From positions 1-64,000 of the forward strand of contig JAAQVN010000002.1 of the NCBI GenBank assembly GCA_011754535.1: a stretch of 64,000 nt of DNA, in the 5' to 3' direction. The notes below the pieces were generated by a model that was not told the origin of the DNA, ran no database searches, and worked only from the letters and a program-made list of their open reading frames with translations. Both the position numbers and the translations under genes were made by a program. Source of the stretch: Enterobacter asburiae (GTDB lineage Bacteria > Pseudomonadota > Gammaproteobacteria > Enterobacterales > Enterobacteriaceae). Of the stretch, positions 54,971-64,000 are shown one piece after another (position 1 is the stretch's first letter; each line of letters begins with the position of its first letter).

Positions 54971-56284
54971 ACCTTTACTGAAGGCGCGGTAACGGTTGAG
55001 TGGGATCGGACCTGAGACTGGGTAACAGGGGCCCGTTCGGTTGCCTTCAAATTCAACATGCAGCTTGTTATCAAACAGTCCCCACAGCAACAGTACATGT
55101 TCTCCTGCCAGATCGGGATCCACTTCATATGCCGTTCCCTCCACCATTATTCTGGCATCAATACCCACTTTACGGCGTTCAGGCTCCCGGGCAAAATGAC
55201 AGAACCGCTCCCAGCTGCACATTTCACGGATCCCTTCTTCAGGGAGGTTGAGCAGCCAGGCCTCCCGGCGTGAATGCGGCTGTGAGCGATGAGGCTGGTC
55301 ATTGTAGTGAAGAATATATCGCAGCAGCCATTCATTAGCCTGCTGCTCAGTTTCCGGTTTATGAAAATGGTACAGTGTTTCATGAGCTTCCTTGACGGTG
55401 CGGAAGGGACGTTCCACTTTACCTTTCGAACGGGCGGTCACCCGTTCACCATCCTTCCCGGCGGGTAGATGCGTCTGCCAGTCCACGCCCAGAGACAGCA
55501 TGACATCCTGGAATATGCGGTTTTTGGCCACAGGACCGTTGTCCAGGTAAAGCATTTTTGGCCTGCCCTGCAGGGGAAAAGCGGGATCGACTTTTGGTGC
55601 CATGGCGGCATAAAGGAATCGCAGGGCAGATTCTGCATCTTCACCATAAACACAGTGGTACTCCTGGTATGCAACACCACTACGGTCATCGACAACACTG
55701 AACAGCATCAGTGTGGGCTCACCTTTTGTAGGATCAATCCATTCGGGGGCATCAATATGTTTCAGGTCAGAGGGTGACATATCAAACTGCCAGCAATCAT
55801 TACTGTGTTCGGCCTGAAAACGAACCGCTGGCGGCGGGCGATGTAACCGGGGCTGGTCCAGGTGCCAGCCGGAAAGCCAGCGATTAAAGGTGCTGCGGGT
55901 CAGGACACCTTTTGGAGCCTGAAAATGCCCCTGTTCAGTATCAACACCGTAATCCTCCAGTAATTCAATCGCCCGGCGGGTGGAAAGATGGCGGCCTTTT
56001 TTGTTGGTGGTGCGAAATTTAAGTGCAACGACCAGTTCACAGTAACGTTCCATATCCTTGCAGGGGAGTACCCGTGGCTGCCCATGGTCCTGCCGGTGAA
56101 CCGGGCGGGGTTTTAGCAAATCATTGAGCGCCCGGTACACAGATGTGGTGGAGAGTCCATATAATGCAGAGACTGCAGCAATCTGCGATGCCCGTTCAGG
56201 GCTTTTGGGTGACAGACGTTCCAGCCGCTGGCGCAGCTGTAACAAAGCTTCAGCCGGAATGCTTTTACGCCATCCTGGTGGCAT
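54953..56284 (-). CDS. Integrase-type (rve) DDE transposase
   Basis: 443 aa. N-terminal HTH (AAVSALYGLSTTSVYRALND), then a retroviral-integrase core: CWQFDMSPSDLKH (Asp), MLYLDNGPVAKNRIFQDVML (Asp) and ARSKGKVERPFRTVKEAHET (Glu), then a Mu-type beta-barrel C-terminus (GTAYEVDPDLAGEHVLLLWG). The last six codons come from the LPMO scrap, so the natural C-terminus is altered. It overlaps the resolvase pseudogene by 20 bp; together they resemble transposons with an integrase plus a serine resolvase. Confidence 0.83.
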   Translation of the reverse strand: MPPGWRKSIPAEALLQLRQRLERLSPKSPERASQIAAVSALYGLSTTSVYRALNDLLKPRPVHRQDHGQPRVLPCKDMERYCELVVALKFRTTNKKGRHLSTRRAIELLEDYGVDTEQGHFQAPKGVLTRSTFNRWLSGWHLDQPRLHRPPPAVRFQAEHSNDCWQFDMSPSDLKHIDAPEWIDPTKGEPTLMLFSVVDDRSGVAYQEYHCVYGEDAESALRFLYAAMAPKVDPAFPLQGRPKMLYLDNGPVAKNRIFQDVMLSLGVDWQTHLPAGKDGERVTARSKGKVERPFRTVKEAHETLYHFHKPETEQQANEWLLRYILHYNDQPHRSQPHSRREAWLLNLPEEGIREMCSWERFCHFAREPERRKVGIDARIMVEGTAYEVDPDLAGEHVLLLWGLFDNKLHVEFEGNRTGPCYPVSGPIPLNRYRAFSKGAVSQL

Positions 56285-56839
56285 CCTGACCCGCCTTGTT
56301 CAGATAGTTATACAGCGTTGATTTGGAGATCACCATCATGTTGCAGATTTCCTCGATGGTATGATTACGCTCCTAGTGTAACTTCAGCACCAGCGCTTTC
56401 TTTGTGGGGCTGAGCAACGCAGGCCGTCCGCCCTGACGCCCCCGCTTGCGGGCAGCCGAAAGCCCGGCCGGCCTGCGTTCGCGTACCAGATTACGCTCAA
56501 GCTCGGCCAGCGCGCCAAAAAGGTGTAAAACCAGGCGGCCGCCGCTGGAAGTTGTGTCGATATTTTCCTGAAGACTGCGGATGCCCACCTGCAACCCGTC
56601 CAGCCGTTCGACCAGTTGCAGCAGATTTTTAAGGGAACGCTCAGACGATCCAGTCACCAGATAACGACAGTATCGCCGGGCCGGAGCGAACCTATCAGTC
56701 TGGCCAATCCTTCGCGTTCAGCCTGTGCACCAGTGACTTTATCTTCAAAAATACGTTCACAACCTGCCTGCGCCAGTGCATCACGCTGGAGATCGAGATG
56801 CTGGTCGTCAGTGGAAACCCGCGCGTATCCAATCAACAT
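56265..56839 (-). pseudogene. Serine resolvase/invertase, frameshift and stop
   Basis: MLIGYARVSTDDQHLDLQRD with catalytic Ser in RVSTDDQ, then VTGAQAEREGLARLIGSLRP, then a shift near 56654. The next frame gives SLKNLLQLVERLDGLQVGIR and GRLVLHLFGALAELERNLVR, a TAG at 56373, and the HTH tail NHTIEEICNMMVISKSTLYN. Two lesions inactivate it. It would have resolved cointegrates of the neighbouring transposon. Confidence 0.87.
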
Positions 56840-57077
56840 GGTCTGTATTCCAGTAAGCCATCAGATTTAAGTATAGATGGAAAGTGAATGATGGAATGAG
56901 AAAGTGTAATCCAGTAGTGCAGGTTACAGACCGATCATGAAAGCGGTTATCCCGGGTGCATAAAACGGTCGTTTACTGCACGCTCTGAAAAGTGATTTTT
57001 ATTGATTGTGTGATATTTAACCAATACATTACCTTACTTAAATTATACGATGCCATCTATAGAGAAAGGAAACAGCT

Positions 57078-58103
57078 ATGAAATTTGTTCTGAAGGGAAT
57101 CCTGGCGGGGTTATTACTGTTCAGCCTTCACGCCGTATCTTCTGCCCTGCCACTGGAGAAACCGCGGCTCACTATTGCAGTTGGAGGGAAAAGCGTTTTA
57201 TACAATCTGCCGCTGACGATTGCAGAGCGGAAAGGCTATTTTAAAGAGGCTGGTTTACAGGTTGATATTGCGGATTTCGCTGGCGGTGGGAAAGCGTTAC
57301 AGGCACTGATTGGCGGAAGTGCTGATGTAGTCAGTGGAGCCTATGAGCATACAATTACCTTACAGAATAAAAATCAATATATTACCGCGTTTATAATGAC
57401 CGGGCAGGCACCGCAAATTGTGGTAGCTGTGTCACGGAAAACCATGCCGTATTATCATCAGATTAGCGATCTGAAAGGTAAAAGAATCGGGATAAGCGCA
57501 CCGGGATCCTCCACCAATATGGTGGCAAATGTAGTGCTTGCCCGGGCGGGGCTGAAACCGGGTGATGTTTCCTTCATTGGTGTCGGTACCACCGCTGGCG
57601 CAGTGGACGCTCTGCGTTCCGGACGTATTGATGCCATCGCCAATACGGAACCGGTTATCTCTCTGCTTGAGAAAAGTAACGACATTATTATTGTCGCTGA
57701 TACACGTACAAAAGCCGGTACAGAAGCCATTTTTGGGGGACCAATGCCTGCTGGCTCACTGTACGCCAAAGAGTCATTTCTGAAGAACAATCCGGCAACG
57801 ATTCAGGCATTAACAACAGCGATGCTGAAAGCATTACGCTGGCTGAACACCGCTTCTCCTGAAGAGGTCGCTGCTGTGGTACCCGAAAATTATCTTCTCG
57901 GGGATCCGACCCTTTATAAAATGGCTTTTACCAATATACGTCCTGCCATCTCCCGGGATGGTCTGTTTACACCAGTAGCCACAAAAACAGCATTACATGC
58001 CCTTTCGACGTTCGATCCGTCTATTCAGCCTGAGCATATCGATCTATTACGAACATGGACTAATCGTTACGCGATTGAGGCACAGCGCAATGAACAGGAA
58101 TGA
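57078..58103 (+). CDS. Periplasmic substrate-binding protein (SsuA/TauA/ThiY-like)
   Basis: 341 aa with signal peptide (about 1-23), NMT1/SsuA-type fold: RLTIAVGGKSVLYNLPLTIA, ERKGYFKEAGLQVDIADFAG, GGKALQALIGGSADVVSGAY, ISDLKGKRIGISAPGSSTNM. Such proteins bind sulfonates, taurine, pyrimidines or similar small molecules. First gene of a three-gene operon; AAAGGAAAC before ATG. No metabolic enzyme is next to it to tell the substrate. Confidence 0.88.
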   Translation: MKFVLKGILAGLLLFSLHAVSSALPLEKPRLTIAVGGKSVLYNLPLTIAERKGYFKEAGLQVDIADFAGGGKALQALIGGSADVVSGAYEHTITLQNKNQYITAFIMTGQAPQIVVAVSRKTMPYYHQISDLKGKRIGISAPGSSTNMVANVVLARAGLKPGDVSFIGVGTTAGAVDALRSGRIDAIANTEPVISLLEKSNDIIIVADTRTKAGTEAIFGGPMPAGSLYAKESFLKNNPATIQALTTAMLKALRWLNTASPEEVAAVVPENYLLGDPTLYKMAFTNIRPAISRDGLFTPVATKTALHALSTFDPSIQPEHIDLLRTWTNRYAIEAQRNEQE

Positions 58104-58920
58104 CCCTTACAGTGAGACAGCAATGCAACTGCACGCTGTTTCATATTGTTATGGCCAGTCTCGTTCACAGACAGAAAGAACGGTACTGGCCGAAACCAGC
58201 CTGAAGATTTCAGCCGGAGAGTTTGTCTCTCTGGTCGGGCCAACAGGATGTGGTAAATCCACATTGTTGAAGCTTTGCGCTGGCTTGCTCGCGCCTTCTT
58301 CCGGTCATATTACGGTATTTGATAAACCGCTGGACGGTATTAATTCACACGCAGGCTATATGTTTCAGGATGAAGTATTACTGCCCTGGCTGACGGTTCT
58401 GGAAAATGTGGTGCTGGGATTGGGGTATCACGGGATGCCTGCGACTGAATCTGATTCATTGGGCAGGTCATGGTTAACCCGTGTGGGGTTAAGTGTTGTT
58501 GCAGATTATTATCCTTCGCAGCTGTCCGGAGGCATGCGTAAACGTGTGGCCTTGGCGCAAACCTTGATTCTTGATCCTGACATTATCCTGATGGATGAAC
58601 CTTTTTCTTCGCTGGATATTCAAACCCGTCAGCTAATGGAAAATGAATTGCTCGCACTCTGGGAAAAAAAACGCAGTGCGGTACTGTTTATAACGCATGA
58701 TCTAGACGAGGCCATTGCCTTGGCCGATCGTGTTATTGTCCTTACGGCCGGGCCAGGCACACACCCAATAGGCGAATTTTCAGTTCCCCTGGTCCGCCCA
58801 CGTGATGTAACAGAAATTCGTACCCATCCAGAGTTTGTCGGACTACATAAGAATATCTGGAATGTACTTCGTGACGAAGTGCTGAAAAGTTACCAACATA
58901 ATTTATCCCATCATGAGTAA
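58090..58920 (+). CDS. ABC transporter ATPase (SsuB/TauB-like)
   Basis: 276 aa from ATG 58090, overlapping the preceding stop by 14 bp. Walker A GPTGCGKST, Q-loop MFQDEVLLPW, signature LSGGMRKR and Walker B IILMDEPFSSLD are intact. Powers import with the permease encoded next. Confidence 0.92.
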   Translation: MNRNDPYSETAMQLHAVSYCYGQSRSQTERTVLAETSLKISAGEFVSLVGPTGCGKSTLLKLCAGLLAPSSGHITVFDKPLDGINSHAGYMFQDEVLLPWLTVLENVVLGLGYHGMPATESDSLGRSWLTRVGLSVVADYYPSQLSGGMRKRVALAQTLILDPDIILMDEPFSSLDIQTRQLMENELLALWEKKRSAVLFITHDLDEAIALADRVIVLTAGPGTHPIGEFSVPLVRPRDVTEIRTHPEFVGLHKNIWNVLRDEVLKSYQHNLSHHE

Positions 58921-59749
58921 TAACAATTCCGAAATGAAACCAGCCTTGCTTGTGCTGGGTAAACTGTCTGTATTCTGCAGTGCGCTTGCCGTCTGGGAAG
59001 TGGTATCGTGGGATCCACAGCTGGCGTTTTTCTTTGGTGATCCTCAGCGTGTGGTTATCACCCTCTGGCAATGGTTTACTGAAGGTGAGGGAGCTCTGGA
59101 CATCGCCTGGGGTGACCATGTTCTCTGGTCGTTACATTTCCCGGCGCAAATTTATCCTCATCTCATTATTACACTCGCTGAAACCTTGTTGGCATTTATC
59201 ATTGGTACGGCGATGGGGATGGTGGCGGGACTTTTTCTGGGGATAAATCCGCTGTTATCTGCGATTTTCTCACCTTATATCAAAGCATTAAACTCGTTAC
59301 CGCGTGTGATCCTCGCCCCCATCTTTGCTATGTGGTTTGGACTTGGTATCTGGTCAAAAGTGGCTTTTGCTATCACCCTGGTATTTTTTGTCGTCTTTTT
59401 TAACGTATGGCAGGGGGTCCGTGACGTAAACTCTGTTCTGTTGGACAATGTCCGTATGCTGGGAGCAAATAAACGCCAACAACTAATGACTATTTACCTT
59501 CCATCCGCCACATCATGGGTATTTTCAAGTTTGCATATGGCTATCGGCCTGGCTTTCGTCGGTTCAGTTGTGGGGGAATATTTAGGCTCTTACCGGGGAA
59601 TTGGATATTTAATCCTTCAGGCGGAAGGAAGTTTTGATATCAACACCATCCTTGCCGGAACGTTGTTACTTACCCTGTTTGCTCTGTTATTAGACTCCGG
59701 AATTAATATTATTGAGTGCTATGCATTTAAATACAGGCAAGTTAAGTAA
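58913..59749 (+). CDS. ABC transporter permease (SsuC/TauC-like)
   Basis: 278 aa with about six membrane helices and the EAA-type loop (VRMLGANKRQQLMTIYLPSA). It overlaps the ATPase gene by 8 bp (ATGAGTAA). It completes an importer of nitrate/sulfonate/taurine-type ligands. Lower GC than the leading region suggests independent acquisition. Confidence 0.91.
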   Translation: MSNNNSEMKPALLVLGKLSVFCSALAVWEVVSWDPQLAFFFGDPQRVVITLWQWFTEGEGALDIAWGDHVLWSLHFPAQIYPHLIITLAETLLAFIIGTAMGMVAGLFLGINPLLSAIFSPYIKALNSLPRVILAPIFAMWFGLGIWSKVAFAITLVFFVVFFNVWQGVRDVNSVLLDNVRMLGANKRQQLMTIYLPSATSWVFSSLHMAIGLAFVGSVVGEYLGSYRGIGYLILQAEGSFDINTILAGTLLLTLFALLLDSGINIIECYAFKYRQVK

Positions 59750-59799
59750 TTTTATCGGATGTACAACATTTGCCAATGAAGCTGTTTCGGGGAATGAAT

Positions 59800-59960
59800 T
59801 TTCATTTGCAGCTAATGTGGGTCGGTGGAAATGGAATGCAGGTCGATACGGATAAATGCAGGTTCATTTGCAGGTATTGTGGGTTTGAGACCATCGCTGG
59901 TTGCAGTTAGTGTGGGCTGAAAACGTGGGGTAAATGCAGGTCGGGACGATTTCAAATGCA
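59800..59960 (+). repeat. Cluster of transposon-end-like direct repeats
   Basis: TTGCAGCTAATGTGGGTC (about 59807), TTGCAGGTATTGTGGGTT (about 59869) and TTGCAGTTAGTGTGGGCT (about 59902), plus four copies of AATGCAGGT. Such arrays occur at ends of integrase-type transposons where the transposase binds. One related unit is at about 8812. The gap 59750-60098 has no gene. Confidence 0.55.
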
Positions 59961-60098
59961 GGTCACTACAGGTAGGGAAGGGGACTAAACTCCCCCGGCA
60001 CGGCTCCCTTAAGGAATGGCAATTCCGTTCACTACAAATACTGACGGTCCTCCGGCTGTTGTAATATAAGGTCGTCATTTTTTCAGAGTCCAGGACCG

Positions 60099-61049
60099 AT
60101 GAAGAAGAAACCCGGAACACCAACGCCCCATGACGCGACATTTCGCCAGTTCCTGGCGAACCCCGATGTGGCCCGCGACTTTATGCAGCTCCATCTTCCG
60201 GCGGAATTGCAGGCATTATGCGATTTGAGTACGCTGAAACTTGAACCCGGTACCTTCGTTGAGAATGACTTACGTCAGTATGCCAGCGACATTCTCTGGA
60301 GCATGAAAACCACCACCGGCGATGATGGGTACATCCATCTGCTTCTGGAGCACCAGAGTTCGGCCGATAAAAATATGGCCTTTCGCCAGCTCAGATATGC
60401 TGTCGCCGCCATGCAACGTCATCTTGAAGCTGGTCATAAAAAACTGCCGCTGGTCATCCCGGTACTGTTTTACCACGGCAGCCGGAGTCCGTATCCGTTC
60501 TCCACTAACTGGCTGGATTGTTTCAGTAACCCGGAGCAGGCTGGAAAGGTGTACACGAACGGCTTCCCGCTGGTTGATGTCACCGTCATCGATGATGATG
60601 AGATAATGAACCACCGACGGATGGCCGCACTGACCCTGCTGATGAAACATATCCGCCAGCGGGACATGATGGAACTACTGGACAGGCTGCCCCGGGTGAT
60701 GGTGGAATGGATTTCCCCCGAACAGGTGCGCGTTCTGATAAACTATATGGTAAATGCAGGCGAAGCGCCTGCACCTGAATTTATGCGGGCGCTGGCAGAG
60801 CGTCTGCCGCAACACGAGGATGAACTGATGACCATCGCACAACAGCTTGAACAGATAGGCGTTGAAAAGGGCATCAAGCTTGGTGAACAACGCGGCATCG
60901 AGAAAGGCCGCCATGAAGGCAAACTCGAGGGCAAACTCGAGGGAAAACTGGAAGTTGCGCACACCATGCTGCAGAACGGCATTGACCGTAATACCGTCAT
61001 GAAAATGACCGGTCTGACTGAAGACGACCTGGCGCAAATCCGCCACTAA
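60099..61049 (+). CDS. Rpn-family nuclease, second copy
   Basis: 316 aa, clearly paralogous to 46984-47913 (PHDATFRQFLANPDVARDFM, EHQSSADKNMAFRQLRYAVA, IARx-like tail HTMLQNGIDRNTVMKMTG), with an extra Lys/Glu/Gly repeat (EGKLEGKLEGKLE) before the end. The repeat is a low-complexity tract known to vary in the family. Both flanks also match the other copy, so the whole segment was duplicated or acquired twice. Confidence 0.9.
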   Translation: MKKKPGTPTPHDATFRQFLANPDVARDFMQLHLPAELQALCDLSTLKLEPGTFVENDLRQYASDILWSMKTTTGDDGYIHLLLEHQSSADKNMAFRQLRYAVAAMQRHLEAGHKKLPLVIPVLFYHGSRSPYPFSTNWLDCFSNPEQAGKVYTNGFPLVDVTVIDDDEIMNHRRMAALTLLMKHIRQRDMMELLDRLPRVMVEWISPEQVRVLINYMVNAGEAPAPEFMRALAERLPQHEDELMTIAQQLEQIGVEKGIKLGEQRGIEKGRHEGKLEGKLEGKLEVAHTMLQNGIDRNTVMKMTGLTEDDLAQIRH

Positions 61050-61369
61050 TAACCCTCTCCCGGCACTCCCTGTCTGACCATCAGCGTAAACTGGTGGGGC
61101 AGGGAGGCCCCATTCTCTGGCTCAGCCTGCCAGTCACAGCGGTTAAACAGCTTTACCACACCTGTCACGTTCCCCGTAAGACGCGCTGTCAGCGGATTTA
61201 TCTGCCGCCCATCGTCGTCAAATGCCGCGTCGAGGTTAGTCCGCGAGAGATAACGCCACCATCCTGTCTGGCCAGCGCAAGCGCCACCAGTGCGCACCAT
61301 GCCAGATGGCCCGATTTTTCTGTCAGCGTCATGTCTTCTCCAACGAATCAAAAAACTGAAGTAATTCAT
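61046..61369 (-). pseudogene. Conserved Rpn-downstream fragment, copy 2
   Basis: Reads YLSRTNLDAAFDDDGRQINP and LTARLTGNVTGVVKLFNRCD, matching copy 1 at 47914-48110. Upstream in another frame MTLTEKSGHLAWCALVALAL (from about 61335) looks like its own beginning, so one frameshift probably broke a 100 aa gene next to kfrA. Confidence 0.5.
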
Positions 61370-61434
61370 CCAGCATAATCAGCACACGACGGCCAGTCTT
61401 ACGGGGCGCTTCATCCCGAGTGTCTGGATTGTCA

Positions 61435-61663
61435 TCACTGGCCACCGGTCTGTTTGTTGCCTGAAAGCGCCGCCATCAGTGACTGGTTCTGACGCTTCAG
61501 GGCTTCAGCCTCACCACGCAGTGCCGCGACAGTTTCTTTCTCTCCCATCGTCTCCAGACGGGCATCATCACGCTGGTTTTCCAGTTGTGTGCAGCGATCA
61601 GTCAGACTGGCTATTTCACTGCTCATTCGCACCAGTTGCTCCGAGGAGGCTTTTTCCTACGAT
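61435..61663 (-). pseudogene. kfrA C-terminal remnant
   Basis: Reads ASSEQLVRMSSEIASLTDRC, ENQRDDARLETMGEKETVAA and LKRQNQSLMAALSGNKQTGG, the coiled-coil tail of KfrA-type plasmid DNA-binding proteins. A TAG precedes it and the HTH half is absent. A 38-codon frame starting at GTG overlaps its end (ASDDNPDTRDEAPRKTGRRV) and may be the next gene of the old operon. Confidence 0.6.
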
Positions 61664-61799
61664 TCCAGCCTTACGGTGGGGGCACAGTGATTTCACAGGA
61701 AGCAGGGGCTACGGGAAGACCGGATGATTTTCGGGAGTTCTGCCGGTAAAGGCGTTTATCCAGGTTTTTTGCGTTGATTCGTGGCGGCAAAGGCCAGGA

Positions 61800-61870
61800 C
61801 AGACCGGCCTTCCTGAAGCGAACAGCAACAATCGCACCATCCGCCTGCCCCGCGATCCGGATTGTCAGCG
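61800..61870 (+). pseudogene. vapB-like scrap
   Basis: Reads NSNNRTIRLPRDPD, matching NGNNRAIRLPRDLD of the intact vapB at 51398. Nothing else of the toxin-antitoxin pair remains. Confidence 0.6.
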
Positions 61871-61889
61871 GTATATAAAGGAATAAAAG

Positions 61890-62014
61890 ATGCCTCTGAT
61901 CACGCGGCTTATGTTGCAAAACTTTAAAAAATTTCCGAAACTGGACCTACGCTTCACTAATAACCGTAACATTCTGGTTGGGAAAAATGATTCCGGTTCA
62001 GCACATTCTCCGGG
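61890..62014 (+). pseudogene. N-terminal scrap of an OLD/RecF-type ATPase
   Basis: ATG 61890 reads MPLITRLMLQNFKKFPKLDL and NNRNILVGKNDSGS, the first beta strands and Walker A start of an OLD-family nuclease/ATPase. It is cut off at an IS6-type end (GGTTCTGTCGCATTAA, 62015-62030), the same terminal sequence as at 11943. Confidence 0.6.
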
Positions 62015-62357
62015 GTTCTGTCGCATTAAGGGCAGCGGGTTGATATGCACCTCTCTTTAATCGTTCTTGAATGACTCAGAGGCGTCTGTTAAATCTGTGG
62101 CGATTCACGGATCGTATAGGTCCTCATTTGGAAAGCGACATCAATAGTACTGCAAGAAAACAAAGTTTTAGGAAAAAACCTAAGAAGCCAAACTAATTCT
62201 TCTCCGTGTTCATTTGATAAAATTGCTCCTTCTTATCCAAATAGAGTAGAGGACTTTCTGCATGTACTATGCAGGCATATTTTAAGTATGATAAAATAAT
62301 TTCTTTTACCAATCCATTTAAAATATTAGAGATTCATCAAATTAGGAGTATTTGGAA

Positions 62358-63314
62358 ATGTCCAAACCGTCAATAAAAGATATAGCTAAAATAGCCGGCG
62401 TAACGGATATAACGGTATCAAGAACATTTACATCCCCCGAAAAAGTAAAGAAAGATACAAGAGAAAAAATATTAAGAATTGCACAGGAACTAAATTACAC
62501 TCCAAATTTATCGGCCAGGAGTATTCGTTCATCCAAAAGCAAAATCATTGGATTGATTGCTGATGACATATTCAACCCGATTTATGCTTTTATAATCAAA
62601 GAACTGAATGCTATTGCAGAGAGGGAAGGTTATTCTGTCATGATATTTAATACTAACGGCTGTTTTTTTTCAGAGGAGACTGCTGTTAAAACATTAATAT
62701 CATATAATGCTGCTGGTGTTATTGTGTCTCCAATTAGCGACACCTTAACCAGTCAAGCGCATCTGGAAAAACTTATTGAATCAAATATTCAAGTCATTCA
62801 ATTTGATCGTCAGTTTTCTGAAAGATTACCGGGGGTTTTCATTGATAGCAATTATGCGGGAGAGCTAGTCGGTTCTCGTGCTACAGGGAATACTCTTATC
62901 GTGGGCGGCCCTCGTAATTCAATAATTACCCGCCAACGAATTAACGGTATACTACAAAAATTACCGGAGAATGCTATCCCGACTGTTGTTTATTCTGATT
63001 ATCATTTTGAGAAGTGCTGTGAAATATTAAAAGAATTTAATAAATGCAATCAGATTAGGTTTGACTGTATAATAGGTGTTACAGGATTGATTTCATTAGC
63101 AATTATATCTGAATTAAACGTGAATTATGATGACGCAAAGTTAATATCGATTGATGAAATACCATTATCCAACATTTATGGGCTGCATTGTACTCATGTC
63201 AATCATAATTATAAGGAATGGGCTCGTTTGGTTGCGGTAAATCTTTTTAACTCAATAAATAACAATGAGAATACATTTAGATTTTTTATAAGAGGTACTT
63301 TAAATGAAAAATAA
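62358..63314 (+). CDS. LacI-family transcriptional regulator
   Basis: 318 aa from ATG 62358 (TTAGGAG upstream). N-terminal LacI HTH MSKPSIKDIAKIAGVTDITV plus hinge region (LNYTPNLSARSIRSSKSKII), then a periplasmic-binding-protein-like sensor domain (GLIADDIFNPIYAFIIKELN, GVIVSPISDT, VIQFDRQFSERLPGVFIDSN). AT-rich and isolated; its target operon is not in view, perhaps beyond the right edge. Confidence 0.9.
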   Translation: MSKPSIKDIAKIAGVTDITVSRTFTSPEKVKKDTREKILRIAQELNYTPNLSARSIRSSKSKIIGLIADDIFNPIYAFIIKELNAIAEREGYSVMIFNTNGCFFSEETAVKTLISYNAAGVIVSPISDTLTSQAHLEKLIESNIQVIQFDRQFSERLPGVFIDSNYAGELVGSRATGNTLIVGGPRNSIITRQRINGILQKLPENAIPTVVYSDYHFEKCCEILKEFNKCNQIRFDCIIGVTGLISLAIISELNVNYDDAKLISIDEIPLSNIYGLHCTHVNHNYKEWARLVAVNLFNSINNNENTFRFFIRGTLNEK

Positions 63315-63673
63315 TTATAACTATCACGCAGTTATTGGGCAAGAGCGAAGATTTTCATTTTTAAAATATACTGTACAAATTACTGCAGGGTCATTGATAC
63401 ATACTGTGTATGTTTCCTTATGGCACCGTAGAAGCTAAGCTCGCCCACCTAAGGAACTATTAAGCATTTTCGTCTCAGAAGATTTAAAGCGAACGGAAGG
63501 AACATAACGACCTTTCTCATGTGCCTTGTGGTAGCAGAGCACGCAGGTGACTTAAGTGCATTCTTTTAGAAGAATTTAAGCGTGATCACATTTGTAAAAG
63601 ATGTTGACGTCAACATTCCTGAGGTTTAAAAATGAAACGAACACATAGCCACTATCAATAGCGAGGATAACCC
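63315..63673. other. Gap, nothing recognised
   Basis: AT-rich sequence after the LacI gene with no gene-like frame and no clear terminator. It probably contains the promoter of the small gene at 63674. Confidence 0.35.
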
Positions 63674-63946
63674 ATGAATAACATTGTTGCTGAGAAGCTC
63701 TTCCTTAAGGAGAATGAAGGCGTACGTGTCACCTCCAATGATCTATGTGCAATTTTTCTTTTGAATGATTTTGAACTAAACTCGTTCATTTCTGCATTGA
63801 AGAGAGATATGTTGACACCCATCTATCAATCGACACCTGTTGAAGTTTTTTCTCCTTGTTCAGAAATATGGAATGTCGTCATATGTTTTCAAGGAACAGC
63901 CAGGAAAATAAGGTTCAATATGGAAAGAATAGAATCCTTGAATTAG
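63674..63946 (+). CDS. Small unknown protein
   Basis: 90 aa starting MNNIVAEKLFLKENEGVRVT, with LCAIFLLNDFELNSFISALK and ending RFNMERIESLN. No signal peptide or family recognised. A weak ribosome site (GAGGATAACCC) precedes ATG. Confidence 0.45.
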   Translation: MNNIVAEKLFLKENEGVRVTSNDLCAIFLLNDFELNSFISALKRDMLTPIYQSTPVEVFSPCSEIWNVVICFQGTARKIRFNMERIESLN

Positions 63947-64000
63947 TTATTTTGCCTCATGCTACTGCTTGTAGGTGGCGTGGTATGTGGCTTTCCTGGA

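Overview
The window is a 64 kb stretch of a large, mosaic, low-copy plasmid from an enterobacterium, most like the Klebsiella/Enterobacter/Kosakonia/Citrobacter group. The evidence is an IncFII replication control block (copB, CopA antisense RNA, tap leader, repA), F-family finO, traX and traI, an F/IncI-type leading region (psiA, psiB, a large ParB-like gene, ardA, DUF905, a DNA methylase), a P1-type parA/parB/parS locus, a second iteron replicon, and relBE and vapBC toxin-antitoxin pairs.

Layout. 0.1-6.7 kb: broken c-di-GMP phosphodiesterase, a MacA-MacB-outer membrane factor exporter and a LuxR-type regulator. 6.9-16.8 kb: chitin-directed cargo, namely two secreted AA10 lytic polysaccharide monooxygenases with chitin-binding modules, a small OstA/LptA-like periplasmic protein and a hemopexin-repeat protein, mixed with decayed IS110, IS6, Tn3 and Rpn remnants. 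A 75 bp direct repeat brackets the LPMO part, and its left copy is split by the IS110 element. 17.2-19.8 kb: IncFII-type replicon in which a truncated RepA1 is translationally coupled to a second, different full-length RepA. 20-28.1 kb: nuclease, DsbA-like protein, finO, traX and a traI whose relaxase end is replaced by the N-terminus of an N6-adenine methylase-like protein. 28.2-37.8 kb: leading region, all on the minus strand, with psiB-psiA and a diverged second PsiB that seems to start at CTG, separated by GC-rich imperfect repeats. 37.8-43.1 kb: an orphan AT-rich gene, an IS110 gene interrupted by an IS21 element (TCCAT target duplication), and SRAP and umuC remnants. 43.1-52 kb: partition locus, relBE, an Rpn nuclease, iteron origin and Rep_3 initiator, integrase remnant, small unknown genes and vapBC. 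52-64 kb: decayed DNA carrying a third LPMO gene scrap, an integrase-type transposase with a broken resolvase, an SsuABC/TauABC-type importer, a second Rpn nuclease, kfrA/vapB/OLD scraps, a LacI-family regulator and a small unknown gene.

How it fits together. Two replicons, P1-type partition and two toxin-antitoxin pairs explain stable maintenance. The traI fusion places the end of a very large deletion that removed oriT and the tra operon, so finO and traX are orphans and the plasmid should not transfer itself. The accessory genes point to contact with chitin-bearing hosts or prey (arthropods, fungi): two LPMOs, the scar of a third copy, and a hemopexin-type protein resembling insect-pathogen photopexins. 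Family assignments come from reading the translations by eye; no database search was possible.
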